DNA from: Treponema sp. OMZ 790
GTDB lineage: Bacteria > Spirochaetota > Spirochaetia > Treponematales > Treponemataceae
DNA: 64,000 nt
Reading direction: 5' to 3'
Assembly: GCF_024181285.1 (NCBI RefSeq)
Contig: NZ_CP051201.1
Location: forward strand, 2,852,001 to 2,916,000
The translations under genes and the position numbers were made by a program. The first letter of the stretch is position 1. Each line of letters opens with the position of its first letter. Shown here in pieces: positions 18,817-26,586 of the stretch. The notes under the pieces are model-generated. The model had not been told where the DNA came from. It saw nothing but the letters and a program-made list of their open reading frames with translations, and made no database searches.

Positions 18817-19727
18817 TTTTTAGATTTTAAGTATTCAATGTCTTCTTTTATTGTACCAGCTCTAAAAGACTGGGGTGCTTTTTTTAAAGCCGTTTCAAGA
18901 TACTCTATTATTTTTTTTGCAGGAGTATTAGGCAATCTGGAGTAAAAATATGCAATATTGCATAATATTCCTTGTTCTTCTTCGGGGTTTAAAAATCCCG
19001 TCTCTAGGGTTTTGTTCAATTCTTTTATTATTTCGCTGTATTTTTGCTGTTTAAATAGGGGTTCAATATTTAACTGCATTCTTCCGAGTATAAAAGCTCC
19101 CAATAAACCGCTTTCGTTTGAAGGGTCGCTTTTTATGCCTTCATCAAAAAGGTTTCTGTATTTTTCGGAATCGACAAGATAAATTTTATCAAAGAACATA
19201 TTTATTGCCCTGATTTTTTCCGTGCCGCTTACCTCATCTATATTTTTACGCAAGGCTTCTACAGTTTTTCCTTTTTCTTTTAGTTCATCAAGATATTCCA
19301 AAAAAGCAGGCCCGGTTTTGATTTTTTCAGGGAATAGATCCGAATGGTAAATGTCTCCGTGTTTATTTATTAAGCAAAGGTGAGGAACCTGAGTAACATT
19401 ATAAGAAGAAAAGAGTACATAATTTTTTTCCAATTGCACGGAGTTCATTGTGCTTTCATCTTTGACTATATCTACATTATAAAAAATAAAATCTTGGTTT
19501 ATTTTTGAAAACAGACTGTTGGTAAATACATTTTTTAATATTTCCTTGCTTTGCGGATCGGTGTCAGAGGCCGTAAAAAGCATCAGTCCTTGTTTTTTTG
19601 ATGCGGCTATGTCTTTTTCAATGTTAGAGCCGTCCATTTTCCAATTCTTTTGTATACTTGAGCAGCTTGCAATTATAAGTGCAAAGAAAACAAATAGGTA
19701 AATTTTTATAAGATTTATAAATTTCAT
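18813..19727 (-). CDS. Thioredoxin-fold lipoprotein lacking the CxxC motif
   Basis: 304 residues from the ATG at 19727, which has GGGAGTT upstream. A signal peptide ends in ALIIASC, a good lipobox, so it is membrane-anchored outside the cytoplasm. Residues ~40-150 look like a thioredoxin fold: a central strand GLMLFTAS, a cis-proline segment VTQVPHLCLIN and a following strand. The redox position reads SDTDPQS with no cysteines, so it cannot act as an ordinary dithiol oxidoreductase. The C-terminal half is helical, possibly TPR-like (ALKKAPQSFRAG). Its role is unknown; binding or chaperone activity is possible. The metal-transporter gene lies 22 bases upstream on the same strand. Confidence 0.75.
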   Translation of the reverse strand: MKFINLIKIYLFVFFALIIASCSSIQKNWKMDGSNIEKDIAASKKQGLMLFTASDTDPQSKEILKNVFTNSLFSKINQDFIFYNVDIVKDESTMNSVQLEKNYVLFSSYNVTQVPHLCLINKHGDIYHSDLFPEKIKTGPAFLEYLDELKEKGKTVEALRKNIDEVSGTEKIRAINMFFDKIYLVDSEKYRNLFDEGIKSDPSNESGLLGAFILGRMQLNIEPLFKQQKYSEIIKELNKTLETGFLNPEEEQGILCNIAYFYSRLPNTPAKKIIEYLETALKKAPQSFRAGTIKEDIEYLKSKN

Positions 19728-19748
19728 ATTAACTCCCAAACGTAAATT

Positions 19749-20615
19749 TTATTTTAGTATTCTAAACAAACTTAAGATAAAAGGCAAGGCCGTCTTTACC
19801 GAAATATACAGTAAAAAGACATAGGCTCCGATCTGAAGAACTGAGCCGATTGAAGCGACTAGTTTTTCTTTATTTTTTAGTTTGTAAAAAAGGCTTGTCC
19901 GTCCGGCCCAGGCTAAATATCCCGAGGCTATTATCGGGAGGCTCATGCCGAACGACATGGCTGTTACGGCGAAAATTCCGAGGGGTAAAATATTTAAACT
20001 TACCGCTAAAACCAAAACAAGCATTGCTGCAGGGCAGGGGTAAATGCCGCTGAGTAAAATTGCTCCCAGTTTGAGTTTTTTATGATTTGTGTCTTTTTTT
20101 GTTTTGATATCTTTTACGGCGTCAATTATTCCGTAAATAGATAAGGCTATCAAGATTAAAAAGGAAATGCCTTCCATATATATCATTGCATCATTTGAGC
20201 GTGAAAGGACAGCGCCTGAAAGGCCCTTAAAAATGAGCATCAGTACTATAGCCGCTCCTCCGTGAGTTCCTGCAAGTGCAAGGCCTGTAAAAAGAGGCTC
20301 GAATCTGTTTGATTCTTTTGCAAGATAAAACGAAAAAATAATCGTTTTTCGGTGGCCGGGGCCTGCAGCGTGAACCAATCCGTACAAAAAAGCAATTCCC
20401 AGTATAGACACTAGAACATTAAAGTTTTTGCTTTCTTTCCAATCATTTATATAATCGCCTAGTTTTTGATTTAAGACCCTCTGTCCTTTTAGTATATTTT
20501 CTGAAGGTTGTCCTTGATATACCGGTGTAGGGGAAGTTTTTTTACCTGTAAACGGATTGGCGGTTAAAAATGATAAATTTAAGATAAAAAGAATAAGAAT
20601 GCATTTTTTTTTCAT
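19749..20615 (-). CDS. Nickel/cobalt transporter, RcnA/NicO-like
   Basis: A 288-residue inner-membrane protein with an N-terminal signal-like segment and about six further membrane helices. The motif VHAAGPGHRKT (~81-91) corresponds to the HALxPGHxK metal motif of the NicO/RcnA family, and GTHGGAA and SGIYPCPAAM match its other conserved loops. Most family members move Ni2+ or Co2+; direction and metal cannot be read from sequence. Immediately upstream is a DUF1007 gene, a combination common in bacteria, and a DtxR-type regulator is divergent beyond it. Confidence 0.87.
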   Translation of the reverse strand: MKKKCILILFILNLSFLTANPFTGKKTSPTPVYQGQPSENILKGQRVLNQKLGDYINDWKESKNFNVLVSILGIAFLYGLVHAAGPGHRKTIIFSFYLAKESNRFEPLFTGLALAGTHGGAAIVLMLIFKGLSGAVLSRSNDAMIYMEGISFLILIALSIYGIIDAVKDIKTKKDTNHKKLKLGAILLSGIYPCPAAMLVLVLAVSLNILPLGIFAVTAMSFGMSLPIIASGYLAWAGRTSLFYKLKNKEKLVASIGSVLQIGAYVFLLYISVKTALPFILSLFRILK

Positions 20616-20622
20616 AAGCGTT

Positions 20623-21273
20623 TTAAAACCTAATTCTCACTTCCTTAGGATAGTAGGTGTTAAGACCGGGAGCCCATTTATAATATATCCTATTATCATC
20701 CATTGCCCCCAGAGGGTCATAATAGACCGGATAGTTTTTGTTTTCGATAATAGTATATGCAGGCTGTATCAGACTTTTATCGTGTATGAATTTGACCGCC
20801 GTATTTTTAGGATAGGTGATATCGCAAAAAAAAGTGTAATCATAACAGGCTAAAAATATTTCTTTTCCTTTAAATTTGCTCAGATCTATGAAAAATCGGT
20901 AGCTTAAAATTCCTTTATTTTGCCAAACCGAAAAAGAAGATTTTTCAATGTGTTCAGGAGTTGTCCTTTTTTCTCCTTGCCTTATAAATGTAAAATAATA
21001 AAAATTTTCGGAATAACTAAAAGCATTTTCATATACATCGGCGGTTTCTTTTGCATTGAATACGCCGTCTCCGTTTAAATCGAAGCCGCTTATTATGTCT
21101 GCGCTAAAAAATCTGTCAAAGGTCCATGTAACATACGCTCCTTTTAAAGTTTTCCCCGAAAAAATTACTTCGAGAGAGCTTGTAAACCACATATGGGGAT
21201 GAGAAAAGGACTGAAAACTTATTAAGATTAAAAATATAAATACCAATATAGATTTTTTTGATTTTATGACCAT
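20623..21273 (-). CDS. DUF1007 family exported protein
   Basis: 216 residues from the ATG at 21273; an in-frame ATG at 21297 is possible, and neither has a strong ribosome-binding site. A Sec signal peptide ends near SFSHPHMW; the mature His-rich start HPHMWF is characteristic of DUF1007 and could bind metal. An EF-hand-like loop DLNGDGVFNAKE lies at ~65. It is almost always paired with NicO/RcnA-type transporters, as here (7 bases before the transporter gene), so it is a likely periplasmic metal-binding partner. Expression may be controlled by the divergent DtxR-like protein. Confidence 0.85.
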   Translation of the reverse strand: MVIKSKKSILVFIFLILISFQSFSHPHMWFTSSLEVIFSGKTLKGAYVTWTFDRFFSADIISGFDLNGDGVFNAKETADVYENAFSYSENFYYFTFIRQGEKRTTPEHIEKSSFSVWQNKGILSYRFFIDLSKFKGKEIFLACYDYTFFCDITYPKNTAVKFIHDKSLIQPAYTIIENKNYPVYYDPLGAMDDNRIYYKWAPGLNTYYPKEVRIRF

Positions 21274-21328
21274 ATTTTTATTTTTCCGCTCAAACATAAA
21301 AATAGAACAAATATTCTTTTGATATGAT

Positions 21329-21344
21329 ACAAGAAAGTTCTTGT
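21329..21344. promoter_or_regulatory. Palindromic operator candidate (DtxR-type)
   Basis: A perfect 7-bp inverted repeat, ACAAGAA-AG-TTCTTGT. It abuts and partly covers the -35 region of the DtxR-like gene and lies between that gene and the divergent metal-transport operon, the expected place for autoregulation. Confidence 0.5.
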
Positions 21345-21368
21345 TTTGTCAAAGGAAATAGTGTATAA
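21341..21368 (+). promoter_or_regulatory. Promoter of the DtxR-like gene
   Basis: TTGTTT (21341-21346), 16 bases, TATAAT (21363-21368). The -10 ends 7 bases before the ATG at 21376, so the transcript would begin at or next to the start codon. Confidence 0.55.
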
Positions 21369-21375
21369 TATCAGT

Positions 21376-21795
21376 ATGAATAAACGAACACATGTAGCAG
21401 GAACTATTACTTCTTCAAAAGAAGATTATCTTGAGCGGATTTATGACTTGTCTTTGATTGATGAAAAGGTAAGATCTATCGATGTTGCCCGCGCATTGAA
21501 TGTTTCTCGAGCAAGCGTTAATAAATCTCTTGGGGGACTAAAAGATGACGGATATATTGAGCAAGAGCCTTATGGAACCATTACCTTAACAAAAAAAGGA
21601 AGGGCTATTGCAAAGGACGTCCGTATGAGGCACAATGCTCTCAGAGCGTTTTTAACGCAAGTTCTTAAAGTAGATTATGAGATTGCAGATATGGATGCCT
21701 GCGAAATGGAACATGCAATAAGCAAACATACGGCAGATAAGCTTTATGCTTATTTAAAAAAATTGGGTATAACCGAAGAAGAGTCCGGTAAATAA
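21376..21795 (+). CDS. DtxR/MntR-family metal-dependent regulator
   Basis: 139 residues from ATG 21376; a TTG at 21346 would extend it but lies within the promoter. A winged HTH occupies ~8-65 (KEDYLERIYDLS, SIDVARALNVSRASVNKSLG, DDGYIEQEPYG). A dimerisation and metal-binding helix region follows (VRMRHNALRAFL, ACEMEHAIS). The Cys-x-x-Glu-His pattern in DACEMEH is the metal-site signature of DtxR relatives. It lacks the SH3-like third domain of long DtxR, as MntR does. Divergent from DUF1007 and the NicO-type transporter, it is probably their metal-responsive repressor and its own, via the palindrome at 21329. Confidence 0.87.
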   Translation: MNKRTHVAGTITSSKEDYLERIYDLSLIDEKVRSIDVARALNVSRASVNKSLGGLKDDGYIEQEPYGTITLTKKGRAIAKDVRMRHNALRAFLTQVLKVDYEIADMDACEMEHAISKHTADKLYAYLKKLGITEEESGK

Positions 21796-21796
21796 T

Positions 21797-22714
21797 TTAT
21801 TTTACCTGCCATTTCCCGCCGATATTAACTATGCGTTTTGAGGGCAGGGAAAGGATTCTGCCGTCTTCGCCTAATAGGGAGACCATTTGGGTTAGAAGGT
21901 TTACCTCGGTAATCTTGAAGGTTGTGCCGTCGTATGGGAATCTTGCTCCTTCAGGCGGCATGGCTTTTCGGGTCTCTGCGTACCAGTCATATTCGTAAGA
22001 AAGGCAGCATAGAAGTCTGCCGCATTGCCCGGATATTTTGGATGAATTAAGAGACAGATTTTGTTCTTTTGCCATTTTTATTGAGACGGGTTTGAGTTTA
22101 TCGGTTACGTTATGGCAGCAATAGGGGCGGCCGCAGCAGCCGAGTCCTCCTATGATGCGGGATTCATCCCTAACTCCTATTTGCCTTAGTTCAACCCTTA
22201 TTTTAAAGACTGCAACCAAGTCTTTTACCAATTTTCTAAAATCGATACGGGTGTCTGCACTAAAAAAGAATAAGACCTTGGGTTCATCAAATAGAAAATG
22301 ACAGCCTATAAATTTCATTTCCAAATTGTTTAAAGCTACTTTTTCTTTGAAAATTTTGGCAGCTTCTTTTTCTTTTTTATTGTTTTCGTCTAAAATAATT
22401 TCTTCTTCGGCGTTTATTTTCCGGATGATATTTACAACCTCGTCGGGATTGGCGTTTATGGGAGTTTTTACTATGCCGCCGAATCTTGCGACATCATTTC
22501 CGTATCTTGTGGGTACAAGGACAAAGTCACCGGCCTTGAATTCCTGATTTTCAGAGGCTGTTGCATAGAAACTTTCTTTTGAATAGTCCAAGTTTAGCTC
22601 ATACAGGGGCTGAGGAAAATCGTTAGGATTTGAGCTTGTTTTTAAAGGTTTTTGAACCCCATCTTCAAGAGATTCAATATCGTCTATATTATTTTCATTA
22701 ATATCATAATCCAT
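21797..22714 (-). CDS. ricT: PSP1-domain protein RicT (YaaT-like)
   Basis: A 305-residue cytoplasmic protein. The PSP1 domain at ~110-260 carries the cysteine clusters LGCCGRPYCC and CGRLLCCLSYEYDWY. In B. subtilis RicT equivalent cysteines bind a 4Fe-4S cluster in the RicA-RicF-RicT complex, which affects mRNA processing by RNase Y. The first ~40 residues are acidic and probably disordered. It is the last gene of a four-gene unit (M23, bactofilin, YaaR, RicT), 11 bases after yaaR. The yaaR-yaaT pairing is also seen in Bacillus, which supports both calls. Confidence 0.88.
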   Translation of the reverse strand: MDYDINENNIDDIESLEDGVQKPLKTSSNPNDFPQPLYELNLDYSKESFYATASENQEFKAGDFVLVPTRYGNDVARFGGIVKTPINANPDEVVNIIRKINAEEEIILDENNKKEKEAAKIFKEKVALNNLEMKFIGCHFLFDEPKVLFFFSADTRIDFRKLVKDLVAVFKIRVELRQIGVRDESRIIGGLGCCGRPYCCHNVTDKLKPVSIKMAKEQNLSLNSSKISGQCGRLLCCLSYEYDWYAETRKAMPPEGARFPYDGTTFKITEVNLLTQMVSLLGEDGRILSLPSKRIVNIGGKWQVK

Positions 22715-22725
22715 GGTTATCCTGC

Positions 22726-23286
22726 CTATGTTGTTAAGTTAATTAAAAGACCTTTTATTTCATCCAGCTTTGCCAAAATTTGCAGTTTTTCGAGTTGATT
22801 AAATAAAAGCTCCTGTGTTAATTTGTCTATTTTTTCGTCAATAACTTTTACTATTACGTAATTACGCTGTTTTAGGGGATTTATCCCTCCCGAAGTTACA
22901 GCCTTTGCATCAAGCGAATTTTTGACTGCAAATCGGACAAAGTCTTTTACTGCCTTTTTATATTTGCTGATTGTTTCGGCATTTACATTATCAGCCAAAT
23001 TAGCTCCGCTTGAGTAAACGTCATCCTGCAAAAGAGCTATGATATCATCCACAGCTTTTTTTCTTTCTTCGGGATTAAGGCCTTCAAGTCTTTTTTCGTA
23101 ATACGATTCTTCCGATTCCAAGGTTTCCGTGCTTAAAATCGTATCCAAAAAAGTCTTTTGTTTTTTTGATTTAGCTTCATCCGTTTTTCGTGTCTGATTT
23201 TTTTGAAGAGGTGAGTCTTTTGCTATCAGGGGTGCTGCTGTATTAAGAGCGGAAACATAGTTGCTTGTATCCACAGAGTTTCCCAT
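22726..23286 (-). CDS. YaaR-like protein (DUF327)
   Basis: A 186-residue cytoplasmic helical protein. The C-terminal two-thirds fits the DUF327/YaaR family: YEKRLEGLNPEERKKAVDDI, then TISKYKKAVKDFVRFAVKNS and NYVIVKVIDEKIDKLTQELL. The first ~60 residues are low-complexity. Function is unknown even in Bacillus, where yaaR sits beside yaaT (ricT) just as here. Start ATG 23286 has a GAGGT ribosome-binding site, and the gene begins 9 bases after the bactofilin stop. Confidence 0.83.
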   Translation of the reverse strand: MGNSVDTSNYVSALNTAAPLIAKDSPLQKNQTRKTDEAKSKKQKTFLDTILSTETLESEESYYEKRLEGLNPEERKKAVDDIIALLQDDVYSSGANLADNVNAETISKYKKAVKDFVRFAVKNSLDAKAVTSGGINPLKQRNYVIVKVIDEKIDKLTQELLFNQLEKLQILAKLDEIKGLLINLTT

Positions 23287-23295
23287 AGGTTTACC

Positions 23296-23715
23296 TCACC
23301 TGGAATGAACAAGAGCAGAGGCAGCAAGGCCTTGCCTGTTTTTATATTCTTTTTCCGCTTTTTCAAATTCGCTTTGATTATCTACGGCAAAGCAGTAGCC
23401 GTGCAAAAATACATCATCGTCCAAGCGTATTTTTTTTGTCAAGACCGAGCCTAAAACAAGGCCTGTTGATAAGATTACCACACTTTCCGGGGCTATAACA
23501 TCGCCTTGAACCATTCCGCCTATGGTTATCGATTTGGCATGTATGTTGCCGCGGACTCTGGCGTTTTCTGCAACTATAACTCTTCCGGGAGTTTTTATGT
23601 CTCCGTTTATATCTCCGTCCACACGCAAAAAGCCGGGCACACTTAAACTTCCGTTTACAAATGTTCCGGGCCCTACAATGGTGTTGATGGAAATATCGTC
23701 AGTGAATTCGGCCAT
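23296..23715 (-). CDS. Bactofilin (polymer-forming cytoskeletal protein)
   Basis: 139 residues. A right-handed beta-helix core at ~15-110 shows short hydrophobic/Gly repeats (GTFVNGSLSVPGFLRVDGDI, then GDIKTPGRVIVAENARVRGN and GVQGDVIAPESV-like turns), typical of bactofilins that self-polymerise without nucleotide. The tail is charged. It starts 2 bases after the M23 peptidase stop, so translation is coupled. Bactofilin/M23 pairs control cell curvature or helical shape in Helicobacter and other bacteria, and a similar role in the treponemal body shape is the natural inference. Confidence 0.92.
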   Translation of the reverse strand: MAEFTDDISINTIVGPGTFVNGSLSVPGFLRVDGDINGDIKTPGRVIVAENARVRGNIHAKSITIGGMVQGDVIAPESVVILSTGLVLGSVLTKKIRLDDDVFLHGYCFAVDNQSEFEKAEKEYKNRQGLAASALVHSR

Positions 23716-23717
23716 GT

Positions 23718-24749
23718 TTATTTTTTTCTTCCGGTGTTTTTAATGTTTAGATATTTCATTGGATCTACAACATCCGAACCTATGTGAACTTCATAGTGCA
23801 AGTGAGGTCCTGTGGATATACCGGTGTTTCCGACATAGCCGATAACCTGACCTTTTTGTACATGCTGTCCGCGTGTTACTCTAAACGAGCTTAGGTGAGC
23901 ATATCTTGTATAAAAACCGTGTTTATGTTTGATGATAATGTAGTTTCCCCAACCGGAATCCGTTTCGACGGTAATAACTTGTCCGTCAGCTGTAGCCATA
24001 ATCGGGTCTCCTGAGCGGCCTGTCGCGAGGTCGATTCCTGTATGGATGTACCATTGGCCGGTAAAAGGATGGCGGTTTTGGCCGAAGGCCATAGTAATAT
24101 GCCCGATACCTCCTTTGATAGGCCAAAGACTGGGAATATCCGAAAAGAGGGCTGTTTGAGTGTCCATGAGTTTTGCCATTTCCTGTACAGGTTGAATGGA
24201 GTCTTGTAAATAGGCTGAAAGTTTTTTTAGTTCGCTTACTTCCCGTGCTGTTCCTTGAGCTTGTTCTTGGACATTGAAAAGAAGAGAAAGGTCGCTTGAA
24301 TCATCGCTTTCTGCTCCGGTCTCCATAATGGATTGTAAACCTAATGATGTTAATGTAGAAGAAAGAGTGGATTGAAAATTCTTGGCATTTTTTAAAAGGT
24401 CATTTGTTTCGTTTTTTAAAACGTTAAGGCTTGCCTGGGTTTTTCTTGTTTCTTCTTTTAAATTGGCAAGTTTACGTGCCGATGCAATAGATTCGGTTGT
24501 AAACCAAAAAAATGAAGCTAAAATACCCACAAGCAAGACGGAAACAAATATAATCGAAAAGATGCTTGCCTGAAAATTTACAACCTTCTTTTGCGAGTGC
24601 GGAACAACCATGATGGTAAGTTTTTTGCGCCCGCCGTTAATGAATTTCATTATACCTTTAGATACGGCGCCGCAGAAGGCTTTAAAAAGTTCGTTAACAT
24701 ACCGTACTAAATTGTTTTCTGCTCGTTTATATGTTCGTGTTCTTGACAC
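23718..24749 (-). CDS. M23 (LytM-type) peptidoglycan endopeptidase with coiled coil
   Basis: 343 residues: a basic cytoplasmic N-terminus (~50), one membrane anchor (IIFVSVLLVGILASFFWFTT), a periplasmic coiled coil (~80-190) and a canonical LytM domain (~215-340). Zinc and catalytic motifs appear in normal order: HTGID, YAHLS, then HLHYEVH. This arrangement resembles the shape-determining Csd/DipM-type peptidases. GTG at 24749 has AAGGGG upstream. First gene of the bactofilin operon, divergent from pheS. It is a useful contrast to the rearranged M23 motifs of E2 and E3 further along. Confidence 0.92.
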   Translation of the reverse strand: MSRTRTYKRAENNLVRYVNELFKAFCGAVSKGIMKFINGGRKKLTIMVVPHSQKKVVNFQASIFSIIFVSVLLVGILASFFWFTTESIASARKLANLKEETRKTQASLNVLKNETNDLLKNAKNFQSTLSSTLTSLGLQSIMETGAESDDSSDLSLLFNVQEQAQGTAREVSELKKLSAYLQDSIQPVQEMAKLMDTQTALFSDIPSLWPIKGGIGHITMAFGQNRHPFTGQWYIHTGIDLATGRSGDPIMATADGQVITVETDSGWGNYIIIKHKHGFYTRYAHLSSFRVTRGQHVQKGQVIGYVGNTGISTGPHLHYEVHIGSDVVDPMKYLNIKNTGRKK

Positions 24750-24942
24750 TTTAAACCCCTTAAACTATTTTTGACTATACCATAATTAAACAACAAAAGC
24801 GTACATCAGATTTCAAAAATTATCAGTACCGTCTATTTTTTATCGGCTTTTTAGGTCAAATTATTTAGCGCAAAACCGACACTCTATTATATAATAACTA
24901 AGATTTTTTGTAAAGTCCTAAAAAATTATATAAGCGAAATTG

Positions 24943-24971
24943 TGTACAAAGAGTTGAAAATATGCTATAAT
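24943..24971 (+). promoter_or_regulatory. pheS promoter
   Basis: TGTACA (24943-24948), 17 bases, TATAAT (24966-24971), leaving a leader of about 28 bases with TCGGAG before ATG 25006. Confidence 0.6.
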
Positions 24972-25005
24972 CTGCTATCTTTTTAGATAAAATTTCGGAG
25001 TAATC

Positions 25006-26553
25006 ATGGATATCAAAAGTATTATAAAGAATCTTCATCCTCTTGAGATTAAGGTTTTAAAAAATTTTAAAATAGGCGAGTATCTTGACAACAAAAAACT
25101 TGAGCTTAAACTTTCATATAAAGAAGGACACGCAAATCAGGTTTTCTCATGGCTTAAAATGAAGGGGCTTATAAAAGAAACCGACCGTAAAAAACACATA
25201 TTTTTTGAACTTACAAATATTGGAACAGATTTTGCCGAACACGGCACTCCGGAACAGAGAATTTTACGGCTTTTAAAAGAAAAAGGCGAGCTGAAGCTAC
25301 CTGAAATCGCTGAAGCTCTCAATTTGGAAAATAAGGACGTAGGTTCGGCCTTCGGTATTCTTTCAAAAGAAGGCGCCGTTAAGATGAATGAAGAAAAAAA
25401 GGCCGCCTTTGTGCAAGAACCTCAGTCAAAACGCTTTAAAATAACTGTTGAGCTGTTGAAAAAAGGACTTAAAACCGAAGGCCATATCATAGCCGAGGAA
25501 GAACTGGACGAAGAAGAACGTGAAATTATTAACTCAATCGCAAAAAAACGCGGAGCCGCAGACAGCCCTTATAAAATTGTAGAGCGCGACTCTGTTGTTT
25601 ACGGCTTTACTGAAGATGTTCCTTCTCTCCAAAAAGAGCTTGAAGCCGAGGGGATAACGGGCGATGAAACAGGTCAGCTTACAGCCGATAGTTTAAAAAC
25701 CGGAAGCTGGAAAAACCAAACCTTCAGAAGCTACAATATAAATCTTCCGCCTGCCAGAATAGTTGCGGGAAGAACTAATCCCTATTGCGACTTTTTGGAG
25801 GGCGTAAAGGATAAGCTTGTAGGTTTGGGCTTCGAAGAATTTGACGGACCCCTCGTAGAAACCGACTTTTGGAATTCTGACGCTCTTTTTATGCCCCAAT
25901 TTCATGCAGCCCGCGATATTCACGATGTTTATTACATAAAAAATCCGACCCATGCAAAGAGCATTGAAGAACCCTTTTTATCCCGTGTTGCCGAAGCCCA
26001 TGAAACAGGCGGAAAAACGGGAAGCCGCGGCTGGAATTATTCCTTTGACAGAAACTTTACAAAACGCCTCTTATTAAGGAGCCAAGGCACTGTTCTTTCA
26101 GCCCATCAGCTTGCAAAGGCAAAAATTCCCGGAAAATATTTCGGTATAGCCCGATGTTTCCGTTATGATAAGGTCGATGCAACCCACTTATCGGACTTTT
26201 ACCAAACCGAGGGCATAGTTTTAGGCAATGAGGTAAACTTAAAGACCCTGCTTGGAATCTTAAAAATGTTTGCCGTCGAAATAGCCGGAGCTACCGAGGT
26301 AAAATACGTCGGCGGTTACTTCCCCTTTACGGAACCTTCTATTGAAGTACACATAAAGCATCCCGTTTTGGGCTGGTTCGAGCTTGGCGGTTCAGGTATT
26401 TTACGCCCCGAAGTATCGAGAACGATGGGAGTCGATGTTCCGGTCTTGGCATGGGGAATAGGTATCGACCGAATGGCCCTGATGGCCCTAGGCTTAAACG
26501 ACCTACGAGAACTGTTCAGCTCGGATATTGAGGGTGTCAGGCTGAGAAAGTAA
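25006..26553 (+). CDS. pheS: Phenylalanine-tRNA ligase alpha subunit, archaeal/eukaryotic type
   Basis: 515 residues. The N-terminal ~170 hold winged-helix DNA-binding-like repeats of the archaeal/eukaryotic PheRS alpha chain, absent from short bacterial PheS. The class II catalytic core follows, with motif 2 around GIARCFRYDKVDATHLSDFY and motif 3 GWGIGIDR-like as LAWGIGIDRMALM near the C-terminus. Spirochaetes are known for this non-bacterial PheRS form. The beta-subunit gene is not adjacent; the next gene is a glucosidase. The promoter at 24943 is divergent from the M23 operon. Confidence 0.95.
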   Translation: MDIKSIIKNLHPLEIKVLKNFKIGEYLDNKKLELKLSYKEGHANQVFSWLKMKGLIKETDRKKHIFFELTNIGTDFAEHGTPEQRILRLLKEKGELKLPEIAEALNLENKDVGSAFGILSKEGAVKMNEEKKAAFVQEPQSKRFKITVELLKKGLKTEGHIIAEEELDEEEREIINSIAKKRGAADSPYKIVERDSVVYGFTEDVPSLQKELEAEGITGDETGQLTADSLKTGSWKNQTFRSYNINLPPARIVAGRTNPYCDFLEGVKDKLVGLGFEEFDGPLVETDFWNSDALFMPQFHAARDIHDVYYIKNPTHAKSIEEPFLSRVAEAHETGGKTGSRGWNYSFDRNFTKRLLLRSQGTVLSAHQLAKAKIPGKYFGIARCFRYDKVDATHLSDFYQTEGIVLGNEVNLKTLLGILKMFAVEIAGATEVKYVGGYFPFTEPSIEVHIKHPVLGWFELGGSGILRPEVSRTMGVDVPVLAWGIGIDRMALMALGLNDLRELFSSDIEGVRLRK

Positions 26554-26586
26554 GACTTTATACGCTTTATAAAAGGAGGAAAATTT

